A DNA stretch of 63,788 nucleotides, from the NCBI GenBank assembly GCA_964415795.1, contig CAYQBN010000013.1, forward strand, positions 1 through 63,788. The letters are read 5' to 3'. Of this stretch, positions 11,097 to 19,568 are shown piece by piece. A program made the position numbers and the translations under genes. Origin of the DNA: CALITV01 sp964415795. Its GTDB lineage: Bacteria > UBP6 > UBA1177 > JAKLFG01. The notes under the pieces were generated by a model. That model was given only the letters and a program-made list of their open reading frames with translations. It ran no database searches and had not been told where the DNA came from. Numbering within the stretch: the first letter of the stretch is position 1; every line of letters begins with the position of its first letter.

Positions 11097-11172
11097 GGGC
11101 TCGTAGCTCAATTGGGAGAGCACTGCTTTGACGTAGCAGGGGTCAGAGGTTCGAACCCTCTCGGGCCTACCA
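11097..11172 (+). tRNA. tRNA-Val (anticodon GAC)
   Basis: This is a 76-base cloverleaf with the CCA end encoded (11170-11172). The acceptor GGGCTCG pairs with CGGGCCT (G-U pairs included), the D-arm has the TAGCTCA start, the anticodon stem CTGCT/AGCAG encloses a seven-base loop with GAC at 11130-11132, and the T-arm contains GGTTCGAACCC. It lies 26 bases upstream of thrS. Confidence 0.95.
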
Positions 11173-11198
11173 TGTCTTTTTTTGTCTAGTAAGGGTGC

Positions 11199-13115
11199 AT
11201 GATCGTCATACTTCCCGATGGGACTCGTAAGGAAGCGCGCACAGGCGAGTCGTGGTTCGAGTTCATTTCACGCGAGATCGGACAAGGGCTTGCGCGCAAT
11301 GCAATCGCCGTCAAGATCAATGACACGCTCCGTGATGTGAGTGCGCTGGTATCCGAAGGCGCGCTCGTCGTGGTGACTTCCCAGATGCCCGAAGGGCTCG
11401 AGATCATCCGTCACTCGGCTTCGCACATCATGGCCGATGCAGTGACGCAGCTTTTCCCCGGTACCAAGGTGACCATCGGGCCGGCCATCGAAAACGGGTT
11501 TTACTACGATTTCGATACCGAGCACCGCTTTTCGGCAGAAGACCTCGAAAAGATCGAGGCGAAAATGAACGAGATCATAAAGGCGAGACTGCCATTCTCA
11601 CGCCGCGAGATGCCTGCCGCCGAAGCGCGGAAGATCTTCGGCGAACAGGGAGAGACCTACAAGGTAGAGATCATAGATGATCTTGGTTCGCCGATCGTAT
11701 CACTCTATACGCATGGCTCGTTCACCGACCTTTGCCGAGGTCCCCATGTGCCGCACACCGGCTTTGTGAAGGCGGTCAAACTGCTCTCGGTCGCGGGAGC
11801 CTACTGGCGCGGCGATTCGAAGAACAAGATGCTCCAGCGCATCTATGGAACGGCGTTTGCCGACAAGAAACAGCTCGACGAACATCTCCGGATGCTCGAA
11901 GAGGCGCGGGAACGCGACCACCGGAAAGTGGGGCCGGAGCTCGACCTGTTCACCATGAGCGAAGATATCGGAGCCGGACTCGTTCTCTGGACGCCCCGCG
12001 GCGGGGTCATCCGAACGGTGATGGAGAACTTCTGGCGTTCGGAACACTATCGAAACGGCTACGAGATCATCTACACGCCGCATATCGGACGATCCCATTT
12101 GTGGGAAACGAGCGGTCATCTGGGCTTTTACAAGGGGAACATGTATAGCCCGATGGACATCGAGGGAGAGGACTATTACATCAAGCCGATGAATTGCCCC
12201 TTCCATATACAACTATACCTGCGGCGCAAATGGAGTTACCGTGAATTCCCCATCCGTTGGGCCGAGCTCGGTACCGTCTACCGCTATGAGCTCTCGGGCG
12301 TTCTCAATGGTCTCAAACGGGTGCGTGGTTTTACGCAGGACGATGCCCATATCTTCTGTCGTCTCGATCAACTCGAAGCAGAGATCAGGCGGGTCCTTGA
12401 TTTCTCGCTCTCTGTTCTGCGCGCCTATGACTTTGAGCAATTCAAGGTCTATTTGAGTACTCGTCCCGCGAAGGAGTTCGTCGGCGAGATCGCGGTGTGG
12501 GAAAAGGCCGAGGCGGTGCTCGATGCGGTGCTCAAGGAGACGGGGCTCCCTTATCAGATAAATCCGGGAGACGGTGCGTTCTACGGCCCCAAGATAGACA
12601 TCGCGGTCACCGATGCCATAGGTCGTGAATGGCAGCTTTCGACGATACAGGTGGATTTCAACTTGCCGGAACGCTTCGATCTCACCTATGTTGGTGCTGA
12701 TAACACGGAACATCGTCCCATCATGATACATCGTGCCCTGATGGGATCGCTCGAGCGGTTCTTCGGCGTCCTCATCGAACACTACAAGGGGGCATTTCCC
12801 GTGTGGCTTGCGCCGGTACAGGTCGTTCTCGTGCCGGTGACCGACCGACACATCGAAGTGGCAGAAAAACTTGAAAGTCGCATGAAATCTTTGTATGTTC
12901 GCGTTCTTGTCGACCGTCGGAGCGAGACGACCTCTTACAAGGTTCGTGATTGGGCGCTCCAGCGGGTGCCGTATATCATCGTGGTCGGAGATCGTGAGGC
13001 GGCGATGGAGACGGTAGTGGTAAGAATGAGGGATTCATCGCAGAAAGAGATGTCTCTCGATGAGTTCCTTGAACAGATCGATCGCGAGAACAAAGGAGGA
13101 CGCTACTTCCGATGA
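11199..13115 (+). CDS. thrS: Threonine--tRNA ligase
   Basis: This 638-residue class II aminoacyl-tRNA synthetase has the usual family length. The order is TGS domain (about 1-60), SAD editing domain (about 65-225, with HSASHIMADA), catalytic core with MNCPFHIQLY (zinc Cys), motif 2 around YRYELSGVLNGLKRVRGFTQ, and motif 3 GSLERFFGVLIEHY, then the anticodon-binding domain (about 535-638). It charges tRNA-Thr and clears mischarged Ser. It is the first gene of the classic thrS-infC-rpmI-rplT order and overlaps infC by four bases (ATGA). The start ATG has only a weak AAGGGTG upstream. Confidence 0.98.
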   Translation: MIVILPDGTRKEARTGESWFEFISREIGQGLARNAIAVKINDTLRDVSALVSEGALVVVTSQMPEGLEIIRHSASHIMADAVTQLFPGTKVTIGPAIENGFYYDFDTEHRFSAEDLEKIEAKMNEIIKARLPFSRREMPAAEARKIFGEQGETYKVEIIDDLGSPIVSLYTHGSFTDLCRGPHVPHTGFVKAVKLLSVAGAYWRGDSKNKMLQRIYGTAFADKKQLDEHLRMLEEARERDHRKVGPELDLFTMSEDIGAGLVLWTPRGGVIRTVMENFWRSEHYRNGYEIIYTPHIGRSHLWETSGHLGFYKGNMYSPMDIEGEDYYIKPMNCPFHIQLYLRRKWSYREFPIRWAELGTVYRYELSGVLNGLKRVRGFTQDDAHIFCRLDQLEAEIRRVLDFSLSVLRAYDFEQFKVYLSTRPAKEFVGEIAVWEKAEAVLDAVLKETGLPYQINPGDGAFYGPKIDIAVTDAIGREWQLSTIQVDFNLPERFDLTYVGADNTEHRPIMIHRALMGSLERFFGVLIEHYKGAFPVWLAPVQVVLVPVTDRHIEVAEKLESRMKSLYVRVLVDRRSETTSYKVRDWALQRVPYIIVVGDREAAMETVVVRMRDSSQKEMSLDEFLEQIDRENKGGRYFR

Positions 13116-13651
13116 CGAACGAGCAGGAAAAGGGGCAGGGACCAGAGCATCTGGTCAACGAGGGAATCCCGTTCCACGAAATGCGCGTCATCGCACCGGA
13201 TGGACAGATGCTCGGCATCATGGCGAAACGTGATGCCATTGAGAAGGCGGCTTCCTATGGGCTTGATCTTGTCTGTGTTTCTCCAAACACCACGCCGGTC
13301 GTCTGCAAGATCATGGATTATGGCAAGCACCTCTATCAGATGAAGAAAAAAGCTAAAGAGGTGAAAAAGAAGCAGGCGGTCATCGAGATTAAGGAGCTCA
13401 AGATACGTCCCAACACCGATACGCACGATCTGTTAGTCAGGGTTCGGCAGGCGAAAGAATTCCTCGCTGATGGGTGCAAGGTGAAGTTGACGGTCTTTTT
13501 TCGGGGCCGCGAGACGATGTTCGTAGAGAACGCCATGTCGAATGTGGACTTCATCATCAATGAACTTGGCGGCGAAGAGAAGTTGACGATTGAACGGGAC
13601 CCGGTTATAAGGAACCGACGGATGACGGTGATACTGTCGTCCAAAGGTTGA
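13112..13651 (+). CDS. infC: Translation initiation factor IF-3
   Basis: This 179-residue protein has both IF-3 domains: the N-domain (HEMRVIAPDGQMLGIM), a Lys-rich linker helix, and the C-domain with KVKLTVFFRGRE. It binds the 30S subunit and checks initiator tRNA and start-codon pairing. The start is an ordinary ATG overlapping the thrS stop, with AAGGAGG about 10 bases upstream. It is not the rare AUU used for autoregulation in enterobacteria, so that feedback loop is not evident here. Confidence 0.98.
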   Translation: MTNEQEKGQGPEHLVNEGIPFHEMRVIAPDGQMLGIMAKRDAIEKAASYGLDLVCVSPNTTPVVCKIMDYGKHLYQMKKKAKEVKKKQAVIEIKELKIRPNTDTHDLLVRVRQAKEFLADGCKVKLTVFFRGRETMFVENAMSNVDFIINELGGEEKLTIERDPVIRNRRMTVILSSKG

Positions 13652-13663
13652 AAGGAGAACGAT

Positions 13664-13867
13664 ATGAGAAAACTGAAGACGAACAAAGGCGCCGCCAAGA
13701 GGCTTAAGACGACGGCGACCGGAAAAACAATGCGTTGGCATGCGTTCAAAAGCCACATCCTCACCAAGAAGTCACGAAAACGGAAACGAGTGCTTCGGCA
13801 GGACACTCCAGTGGCACAGAACAATTTGAAACAAGTGAAAAGACTGCTTCCCTACGGGGCGAAGTGA
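13664..13867 (+). CDS. rpmI: 50S ribosomal protein L35
   Basis: This 67-residue, highly basic protein begins MRKLKTNKGAAKRLKTTATGK and contains the HILTKKSRKRKR segment, both typical of bL35. It sits 12 bases after infC, with AAAGGAG upstream of the ATG, and is followed by rplT, the conserved order. It is part of the large-subunit core. Confidence 0.97.
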   Translation: MRKLKTNKGAAKRLKTTATGKTMRWHAFKSHILTKKSRKRKRVLRQDTPVAQNNLKQVKRLLPYGAK

Positions 13868-13887
13868 AGGTCAAAGGAGAGTAGGAC

Positions 13888-14238
13888 ATGCGGGTAAAGA
13901 AAGGATTCAAGGCTCGTCGGCGGAGGAAGGAAATTCTCAAGGCGGCGCGTGGTAATTATTCGCGCCGAGGCCGCACGTTCAAAATAGCCCGTGAGACGGT
14001 GGAACGTGGTTGGGCGTTCAACTATGTGCACCGCAAGATAAAGAAGCGCAATTTCCGCGCTCTCTGGATCATGCGGATCAATGCCGCGGTTCGTGAGAAG
14101 GGGCTCACTTACAGTGCATTCATGGACATGCTCAAGAAGGCGCAGATAACGCTTGACCGCAAGGTGCTCGCTCATCTGGCAGTCGAAGACCCGGCGGCCT
14201 TCGATCGGATCATCGAGTCGGCTAAGGCGGCGGTCTAA
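13888..14238 (+). CDS. rplT: 50S ribosomal protein L20
   Basis: This 116-residue protein has family-typical length and motifs: the basic N-terminal extension (RRRKEILKAARGNYSRRGRTF) and LWIMRINAAVRE in the globular part. bL20 binds 23S rRNA early in 50S assembly. In many bacteria it represses its own operon, but I see no obvious L20 mRNA-binding fold in the short spacers here. pheST, which often follows, is absent; an HU/IHF gene follows directly. Confidence 0.98.
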   Translation: MRVKKGFKARRRRKEILKAARGNYSRRGRTFKIARETVERGWAFNYVHRKIKKRNFRALWIMRINAAVREKGLTYSAFMDMLKKAQITLDRKVLAHLAVEDPAAFDRIIESAKAAV

Positions 14239-14271
14239 CGAAGAAAGAGAAACAGTAAGGGGGAAAAGCAC

Positions 14272-14562
14272 ATGAGCGTGACCAAGATCGAGCTGGCAGA
14301 GATGGCGTACGAGCACCTGAGGGTGGACAAAAAGACGGCGGCGGAGCTGGTTGACCTTTTCTTCGAGGATCTGAAGAACGGTCTTGCCAAGGATGGCGTC
14401 ATACAGATCTCCGGATTCGGTAAATTCGTCATCAAGCAGAAACGGGAACGAAAAGGGCGCAATCCTCAGACCGGAGCCGCCATGACCATCGGGGAGCGAA
14501 AGGTCGTTTCGTTTCATCACAGTCAGGTGCTCAAAGAACGGTTGAATAACAAGAAATCCTGA
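14272..14562 (+). CDS. HU/IHF-family DNA-binding protein (IHF alpha-like)
   Basis: This 96-residue protein has the HU fold: an N-terminal helical dimerisation region (MSVTKIELAEMAYEHLRVDKK), ISGFGKFVIKQKRERKGRNP leading into the DNA-embracing arm, the arm tip NPQTGAAM, and the C-terminal FHHSQVLKERLN. The position after rplT matches ihfA in proteobacteria, where the order is thrS-infC-rpmI-rplT-pheST-ihfA. It bends DNA in recombination, replication and transcription. IHF-alpha versus HU cannot be settled from this alone. Confidence 0.93.
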   Translation: MSVTKIELAEMAYEHLRVDKKTAAELVDLFFEDLKNGLAKDGVIQISGFGKFVIKQKRERKGRNPQTGAAMTIGERKVVSFHHSQVLKERLNNKKS

Positions 14563-14577
14563 ATTTGTTGGCTGGGT

Positions 14578-14655
14578 CGGGATGTAGCGCAGTCTGGGTA
14601 GCGCACTTGAATGGGGTTCAAGTGGTCGCTGGTTCGAATCCAGTCATCCCGACCA
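14578..14655 (+). tRNA. tRNA-Pro (anticodon GGG)
   Basis: The acceptor CGGGATG (14578-14584) pairs perfectly with CATCCCG (14645-14651), and CCA is encoded at 14653-14655. The anticodon stem CTTGA/TCAAG holds a loop with GGG at 14613-14615, and the T-arm has the GGTTCGAATCC pattern. It lies between the HU/IHF gene (15 bases) and surE (7 bases), apparently inside one transcript. Confidence 0.95.
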
Positions 14656-14662
14656 TTTTTTT

Positions 14663-15451
14663 ATGATATCGGCATCTTTCATACTACTCACCAATGATGA
14701 CGGCATCGCGGCGCCGGGGATTTCCGCACTTGAAGGACAATTGGCGCGGCATTCCATCCCACATGCTGTCGCAGCGCCGCTTCATGAGCGGAGCGGGAGC
14801 GGGCACTCGATAACGCTCCACGAGCCGCTCCGCGTCCGTCAGCGTGGCGAGAGTCGTTTTGCGGTGACCGGAACGCCGACCGATGCGGTGACCCTCTACC
14901 TTGACACGCCGCTTGGTCCGCGTCCTGATCTTGTCATCTCTGGTATCAACCTCGGTGCCAATCTCGCCCGCGATCTCACCTACAGCGGAACGGTATGCGC
15001 TGCTATTGAGGGGTTCTATCATGGGGTGACTGCTGTGGCGGTGTCTCTTTATCTCGGTGGTGTCGGCGATCTTACGCAGAATCAGTTCGAACAGGCGGCG
15101 GCTCTGGTGGTTGAACGAGTTCTCCCCTTCATCGAGCGGCCGTTCGGCGGGAAAGGTGCCTATGAGACACCGCATCTTTTCAATGTGAATATCCCCCTTG
15201 CGGCACTTGAGAAGGATCTGCCAGAGATCCGCTGGACCTCGCTTGGGCGGCGCAATTACGGTGGTCAGATAGAAAAGCGAACCGATCCGCGGGGGAGGCC
15301 CTACTATTGGATCGGCGGTGATCAACAGGGTTTTGCCGACATACCGGGAAGCGATTGCAATGCCGTTCGGGAAGGGGCTATTTCGGTAACACCGCTTTCG
15401 CTTGCCTTTACTGATGAACAAACACTTGCTTTTGTAAGGAGTACTTCATGA
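14663..15451 (+). CDS. surE: 5'/3'-nucleotidase SurE
   Basis: This 262-residue protein matches SurE: the N-terminal LLTNDDGIAAPGI with the metal-binding Asp pair, the Ser/Asn-rich loop near RSGSGHSITL, TGTPTDAV, and SGINLGANLARDLTYSGT lining the active site. It removes phosphate from nucleoside monophosphates and helps stationary-phase survival. The ATG is only seven bases after the mature tRNA-Pro 3' end and has no Shine-Dalgarno site, so a processed message would be essentially leaderless. The 3' end overlaps the next gene by four bases. Confidence 0.96.
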   Translation: MISASFILLTNDDGIAAPGISALEGQLARHSIPHAVAAPLHERSGSGHSITLHEPLRVRQRGESRFAVTGTPTDAVTLYLDTPLGPRPDLVISGINLGANLARDLTYSGTVCAAIEGFYHGVTAVAVSLYLGGVGDLTQNQFEQAAALVVERVLPFIERPFGGKGAYETPHLFNVNIPLAALEKDLPEIRWTSLGRRNYGGQIEKRTDPRGRPYYWIGGDQQGFADIPGSDCNAVREGAISVTPLSLAFTDEQTLAFVRSTS

Positions 15452-16065
15452 GCGATCAATCGGTTCCGCGCCGCAACATCGTGCGAAGGCTTTACGACTG
15501 GGTGCTCCACTGGGCAGATACCCCGTATGGAACGCCGGCGCTCGGTGTGCTCGCGTTCGCCGAGTCGAGTTTTTTCCCGGTGCCGCCTGATCCGCTTCTC
15601 ATCGCGCTCGATCTCGGAAAGCCGAAGCGTTCGTTCTACTTCGCGCTCGTTTGTTCGATCGCATCGGTGGTGGGAGGGATGTTCGGCTACTTTATCGGCA
15701 TGGGGTTGTGGCACCTTCTTTCGGACTTTTTCTTTGCCTATATCCCCGGTTTTACGCCGGAGGTCTTTGCGAAAGTACAGGCCATGTATAACGAATACGG
15801 ATTCGCGGCGGTGCTCATTGCCGGTTTTACCCCCATTCCCTATAAGGTTTTCACCATTGCAAGCGGTGTGTTCGGGATGAATTTCCCGCTGTTTGTCCTT
15901 GCGTCGGCGGTTTCGCGCTCGGCGCGATTCTTTCTCGTGAGTACGCTCATCTATCTTTTCGGTGATCCGATCAAGCGTTTTATAGATCGCTACTTCGACC
16001 TTCTTTCGGTCGCTTTCGTCGTGCTCGTCGTGCTCGGATTCGTCGCGATAAAGTATCTTTTCTGA
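15448..16065 (+). CDS. YqaA-type VTT/DedA-family membrane protein
   Basis: This 205-residue protein has about four to five hydrophobic segments. The motifs PYGTPALGVLAFAESSFFPVPPDPLLIAL and GFTPIPYKVFTIASGVF are the two re-entrant, Pro-rich elements of the VTT (SNARE-associated) superfamily, closest to the YqaA branch. DedA relatives move polyprenyl phosphates or phospholipids across the inner membrane; the substrate of YqaA-type members is not established. Its ATG overlaps the surE stop. It converges on acpS with a three-base gap. Confidence 0.85.
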   Translation: MSDQSVPRRNIVRRLYDWVLHWADTPYGTPALGVLAFAESSFFPVPPDPLLIALDLGKPKRSFYFALVCSIASVVGGMFGYFIGMGLWHLLSDFFFAYIPGFTPEVFAKVQAMYNEYGFAAVLIAGFTPIPYKVFTIASGVFGMNFPLFVLASAVSRSARFFLVSTLIYLFGDPIKRFIDRYFDLLSVAFVVLVVLGFVAIKYLF

Positions 16066-16068
16066 GTA

Positions 16069-16398
16069 TCATACTTCCCAGACGACCACCGCAACGGCGC
16101 TACTGGTGCTGTGAGCGATGGAGAGAAAGAGTTTCCCTTCATCGGGACAGAATGAGAAATAAGGCTTTCCATCAGTGGAGTGGAGTACCGCTATCTGATT
16201 GAAGATGAGGTCTTGGCGGCCAAGTGCTTTGACGAGCGCCTCTTTGGCAGCCCAAATGCCGGCGATGTGGGGCGCAGGTTCGGTAAAACGACCGATATAG
16301 CGTCGGTCTTCTTCGGAAAGTATTCGGTTCAAGAGTTCGGGAGAGGCGCTCTGGAATCGTGCGACCTCTTCGATGTCTATACCGATGCCGCGGATCAT
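16069..16398 (-). CDS. acpS: Holo-[acyl-carrier-protein] synthase
   Basis: This 109-residue protein carries the two AcpS signatures: GIGIDIEEVARF near the N-terminus (catalytic Asp) and AGIWAAKEALVKALG (metal-binding Glu). It moves 4'-phosphopantetheine from CoA to acyl carrier protein. It overlaps pdxJ by four bases (ATGA), the widespread pdxJ-acpS arrangement, and is the last gene of the minus-strand unit that starts at the TonB receptor. Confidence 0.97.
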   Translation of the reverse strand: MIRGIGIDIEEVARFQSASPELLNRILSEEDRRYIGRFTEPAPHIAGIWAAKEALVKALGRQDLIFNQIAVLHSTDGKPYFSFCPDEGKLFLSIAHSTSSAVAVVVWEV

Positions 16399-17114
16399 GG
16401 GTTAAGAAGTGTCAGCATCTCTTTGACTGCCCGCTCAAATCCGACGAACAGCGCACGCGCGACGATCGCGTGGCCGATGTTGAATTCCTCGAGCAGGTTG
16501 AGGGCGACGAGCGGTTGGACATTGTGGTAGTGGAGTCCGTGGCCGACATGGGCGCGCAGGCCGTTCGAGAGAGCAAAGACCGCGGCGTTCCGGATCCGTT
16601 CGAGTTCTTTTGCCGCTTTTTGTTCATCGGGGGCGTCGGCATAGCGTCCGGTGTTGAACTCGATCACCTGTGCACCCAATTTGCATGCGGTGGTTACCTG
16701 TTTTTCGTCGGCGTCGATGAAGAGACTCACCGTGATGCCGGCGGCGGTAAGATCCGCGATGTAGCGATCGAGGCCGGGATATGAGTCGCCGCAGAGGTCC
16801 ATGCCGCCTTCGGTGGTGAGTTCCTGTCGTCGTTCGGGGACGAGCGTGCAGGAGTGGGGACGGTGACGGAGCGCTATCTGTTTGAGGTCGTCGGTCGGCG
16901 CCATCTCGAGGTTCACCTTGATGCCGACGGTGCGTCGGATGAGTTCGAGATCGCGTTCCTGTGCGTGGCGCCGATCCTCGCGGATGTGGAGAGTGATGTT
17001 CGATGCGCCTGCCTGCTCGGCGATGAGCGCGGCGAAAACCGGATCAGGGTAGCGGGTGCCGCGTGCTTGGCGCAGGGTTGCGACATGATCGATGTTGACG
17101 CCGAGTTTGTGCAT
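16395..17114 (-). CDS. pdxJ: Pyridoxine 5'-phosphate synthase
   Basis: This protein of about 239 residues is a TIM barrel with the PdxJ signatures LGVNIDHVATLRQARGTRYP and ITLHIREDRRHAQERD. It condenses 3-amino-1-hydroxyacetone phosphate with deoxyxylulose 5-phosphate to make pyridoxine 5'-phosphate, the last ring-forming step of DXP-dependent vitamin B6 synthesis. The ATG at 17114 is preferred because GGAGGAAG sits 4 bases before it; an upstream in-frame TTG at 17132 has no such site. The gene follows the TonB receptor by 25 bases and overlaps acpS. Confidence 0.97.
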   Translation of the reverse strand: MHKLGVNIDHVATLRQARGTRYPDPVFAALIAEQAGASNITLHIREDRRHAQERDLELIRRTVGIKVNLEMAPTDDLKQIALRHRPHSCTLVPERRQELTTEGGMDLCGDSYPGLDRYIADLTAAGITVSLFIDADEKQVTTACKLGAQVIEFNTGRYADAPDEQKAAKELERIRNAAVFALSNGLRAHVGHGLHYHNVQPLVALNLLEEFNIGHAIVARALFVGFERAVKEMLTLLNP

Positions 17115-17139
17115 CGTCTTCCTCCGTGTCAAAGGTTAC

Positions 17140-19416
17140 TCAGAATTCAGCGTCGAGCGAGAGCACCGCTTGAATGCCGGGGCCGTCAATAGAGGAGAGT
17201 ACCGGTCGATACTGGCGATCGAGCAAGTTTTCTAACGCAAGTATCACATGGATGTAGTCCTCGAATACGAATCCGCCCCGAAGGGTAACGGTCTGCCAAG
17301 GGCCGCCGTGGGCTGCGTCGAAGGAAGGGTCGGTAACGATGGTTCGTTTTTCGGCGCGCGTGTCGGTCGAGCCACGAAGCGCAAGTTCGGCGAATCCGCG
17401 ATACTCTGCCGTCTCTTCCGAATCCCACCGTACCACGATCCGCCAGAGGAGCGGAGGGATGGTTTCGAGAAAGACCACTGTTCCTTCGTGCTTCTCTTCC
17501 CCCCACAGGTAGGTAGCTCCTCCCGTTATCGAAAGGCCGATGGGGAGTGAGAGGCGCTGTTCGGCGGAAATCCCCCAGATGAGGGATCGATCGCTGTTCT
17601 GGTAGGCGGCGACAGGGTAGCCATCCTTCGTCGAGAGACCGTTCCAGAGCGCTGGTGCAAGAGCGATGCGGTGGTCGAGGTAGGTAACGAAGCCGCAGAG
17701 GAGAGCGGAGATGCGTTTGGTTTTCCCGGAAAGGGTCAGCGAAAGGGTGTCGCTCGTCTCGGGGTCGAGTCCGCCGTTCGGGACGAGGAACAGGCCGTTG
17801 CGCATACCGTAAGAGGCCGCTTCGCGGAGCGTTGCGGCGCGGGTACCGTGCCCGTAGGTGAGCGCGGTGCCGAAATTCTCGCGCCACCGATAGAGGATCC
17901 CTGCTTCGATCCCGTGGCCGGGATCGGTGTTTTTCACGGCGGGGATCTCTTCTCGTTCCGGTGCCCGGAGCGTGAGAGCGTCGAAACGGTAGCCGAGGGT
18001 CGTGAGGACGCGATGCGATCCCATCGGGGGAAGGAGTTCGTAGGTGCCGCGCACATAGCCGGTTGTGCGATCGCTCGATGCGCCATCGGAAAGTATCGGA
18101 ACACCGCTCTCCACAAGTCCCGACGCGGTGTCGAGGCTGGTGTAACGACGGGCGGTGATGAGGTCATGGGAGTAGAGTGCGCCGTAGAAGAGATCGAATC
18201 GTTCGGGAATGATGTGCGCAACGAAGTCGGTCTGAATGCCGATGGTGTGTCCCATGAGTTCATCGCGGTCGTCGGTGCGGCGGACGAGAAAGGGGGTCGA
18301 AGAACGGAGTGTATCGGTGTTCTCGGAAGAGTTCTGGTAGAGAACGGTGAAGGTTCCTTCGATGCCGCTCGCAGGCAGCGCCATGGCCAGTCGTCCCCAC
18401 GCGAGGTGGGCGGAGCGATCGTAAAAGTGAACGGCTGGCAGGTCATCGGTGAAAGTGGAAGTGTCCGCAGTATTGCTGCCTTGTGCGAAAAGATAGCCTA
18501 CCGAGGTGTGCCAGCGGCTTCCAGAGGTGCGGGCGACTTCCCAATCGCCGGTGAAGAAGGCGCCATAGTTTTCGTAGGCGGAGAAGGGCTGTTCTTGGCG
18601 GGCGCCGTTCGTGCGGGTGTCGGTGAAGGAGACCGATCCCATCGCGATGGCACCGAAGTCACCATAGCCACCAGCAAGGCGGGCGTGGGCGTCGCGCCCC
18701 GTATCGGCGCTCGAGAACCGGGTGTTGAAGCGGCCGGTTGGCGTGAACTCGTTGACGCCGCGTACCGCATCGGTGGTGAAGGGGGAAACGATGATCGCGC
18801 CGCCGGTGGCGCCTGCCGCCGTCGCAACGGTCGCCGGGACGGTGCTGATCGAGGTTTCGGTGCCGAATCGGCGGTCGAGGAGCGAAAGCCATGCGCCGGT
18901 ACCGCCGGTGAAGACGGTTCCAGAGAGAGGTATATTGGCGAAGATGATCGGTACCGCCTCAGAGGGCATGCCCCGAAGCAGAGGGTAGGCGAGTGCCGCA
19001 CCCGGCTCGCGAAAGGCGATCCCGGGCACCGCGAAGAGAGCGTCAGCGAGGGTGCGCGGGGCCGCATCGCGGATGGCGCTCGCCGAAATGGTGTATGTCG
19101 TCAGGGAACGCGCCATCTCTGAAGGAGCGGGCGTGGTCGGCTTTTCCGGCGCGGGAGGAGGCGGAGGGGTCTCGGCTCGTTCTGAGTCTGCAGGGGGCTG
19201 TGGTGCCGGTGCCGGTAGAGCGGGAGCCGGTTCTATCGGTTCCGGTGCCGTTTCTTTCGATGGCTCGTTTGCCGACGCCTCATCGGAGACGGCCGGAGGC
19301 GCCGGCTCTTCTCCGGAAGCCGCCGCCGGTTCGCCGGCTGGTGCCGGTGTTTCCTGTGCGGCGAGCGAAAAAACGACGCACGCGAACGGTATGAGGAACG
19401 CGAAGGACTGTTTCAT
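17140..19416 (-). CDS. TonB-dependent outer-membrane receptor with long Pro/Ala/Glu-rich N-terminal linker
   Basis: This 758-residue protein has a signal peptide (MKQSFAFLIPFACVVFSLAAQ), a low-complexity Ala/Pro/Glu linker (about residues 22-105), a plug domain (about 105-225, with DALFAVPGIAF and GGAIIVSP), and a beta-barrel ending in an aromatic residue (LSLDAEF). It probably imports a chelate such as a siderophore, cobalamin or a similar ligand; the ligand cannot be read from sequence. The linker may span the periplasm or replace a normal TonB box, which I could not identify. It leads a minus-strand unit with pdxJ and acpS. No transporter genes adjoin it. Confidence 0.88.
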   Translation of the reverse strand: MKQSFAFLIPFACVVFSLAAQETPAPAGEPAAASGEEPAPPAVSDEASANEPSKETAPEPIEPAPALPAPAPQPPADSERAETPPPPPAPEKPTTPAPSEMARSLTTYTISASAIRDAAPRTLADALFAVPGIAFREPGAALAYPLLRGMPSEAVPIIFANIPLSGTVFTGGTGAWLSLLDRRFGTETSISTVPATVATAAGATGGAIIVSPFTTDAVRGVNEFTPTGRFNTRFSSADTGRDAHARLAGGYGDFGAIAMGSVSFTDTRTNGARQEQPFSAYENYGAFFTGDWEVARTSGSRWHTSVGYLFAQGSNTADTSTFTDDLPAVHFYDRSAHLAWGRLAMALPASGIEGTFTVLYQNSSENTDTLRSSTPFLVRRTDDRDELMGHTIGIQTDFVAHIIPERFDLFYGALYSHDLITARRYTSLDTASGLVESGVPILSDGASSDRTTGYVRGTYELLPPMGSHRVLTTLGYRFDALTLRAPEREEIPAVKNTDPGHGIEAGILYRWRENFGTALTYGHGTRAATLREAASYGMRNGLFLVPNGGLDPETSDTLSLTLSGKTKRISALLCGFVTYLDHRIALAPALWNGLSTKDGYPVAAYQNSDRSLIWGISAEQRLSLPIGLSITGGATYLWGEEKHEGTVVFLETIPPLLWRIVVRWDSEETAEYRGFAELALRGSTDTRAEKRTIVTDPSFDAAHGGPWQTVTLRGGFVFEDYIHVILALENLLDRQYRPVLSSIDGPGIQAVLSLDAEF

Positions 19417-19505
19417 GGTCGGCTCTCTCCTCTGATAGTGTTTCGGCTAAAGATACTATGGAGGGAGAAAGAAAGTAAAGGAAAAGTGCGCCAATGGGGG
19501 GTGAC

Positions 19506-19533
19506 TTGATTGTTCCTCGAAGATGTTTATGAA
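19506..19533 (+). promoter_or_regulatory. Candidate promoter for clpB
   Basis: TTGATT (19506-19511) and TATGAA (19528-19533) are separated by 16 bases and lie 35 bases before the clpB ATG. This is a sigma-70-like pattern. I see no CIRCE repeat or clear sigma-32 box, so heat-shock control is not evident from the sequence. Confidence 0.5.
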
Positions 19534-19568
19534 ACAAGATAAAAATGGGAATAAGGAGGATTCGAGAC

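Noticed and set aside
11097..14655. T-box or other tRNA-sensing leader controlling thrS
   Set aside because: The only sequence before thrS is a genuine tRNA-Val with its own promoter. The 26-base spacer is far too short for a T-box, and no specifier loop is present.
17671..19122. Long open frame on the plus strand inside the TonB receptor gene
   Set aside because: It is fully antisense to a well-supported gene with signal peptide, plug and barrel. Its composition (runs of Gly, Glu, Val and Arg) reflects third-position GC bias, and it matches nothing I know.
19417..19568. Cobalamin riboswitch upstream of the TonB receptor or CIRCE element upstream of clpB
   Set aside because: The 152-base spacer lacks the conserved B12-box and lacks the TTAGCACTC inverted repeat. 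Only ordinary promoter-like boxes are visible.
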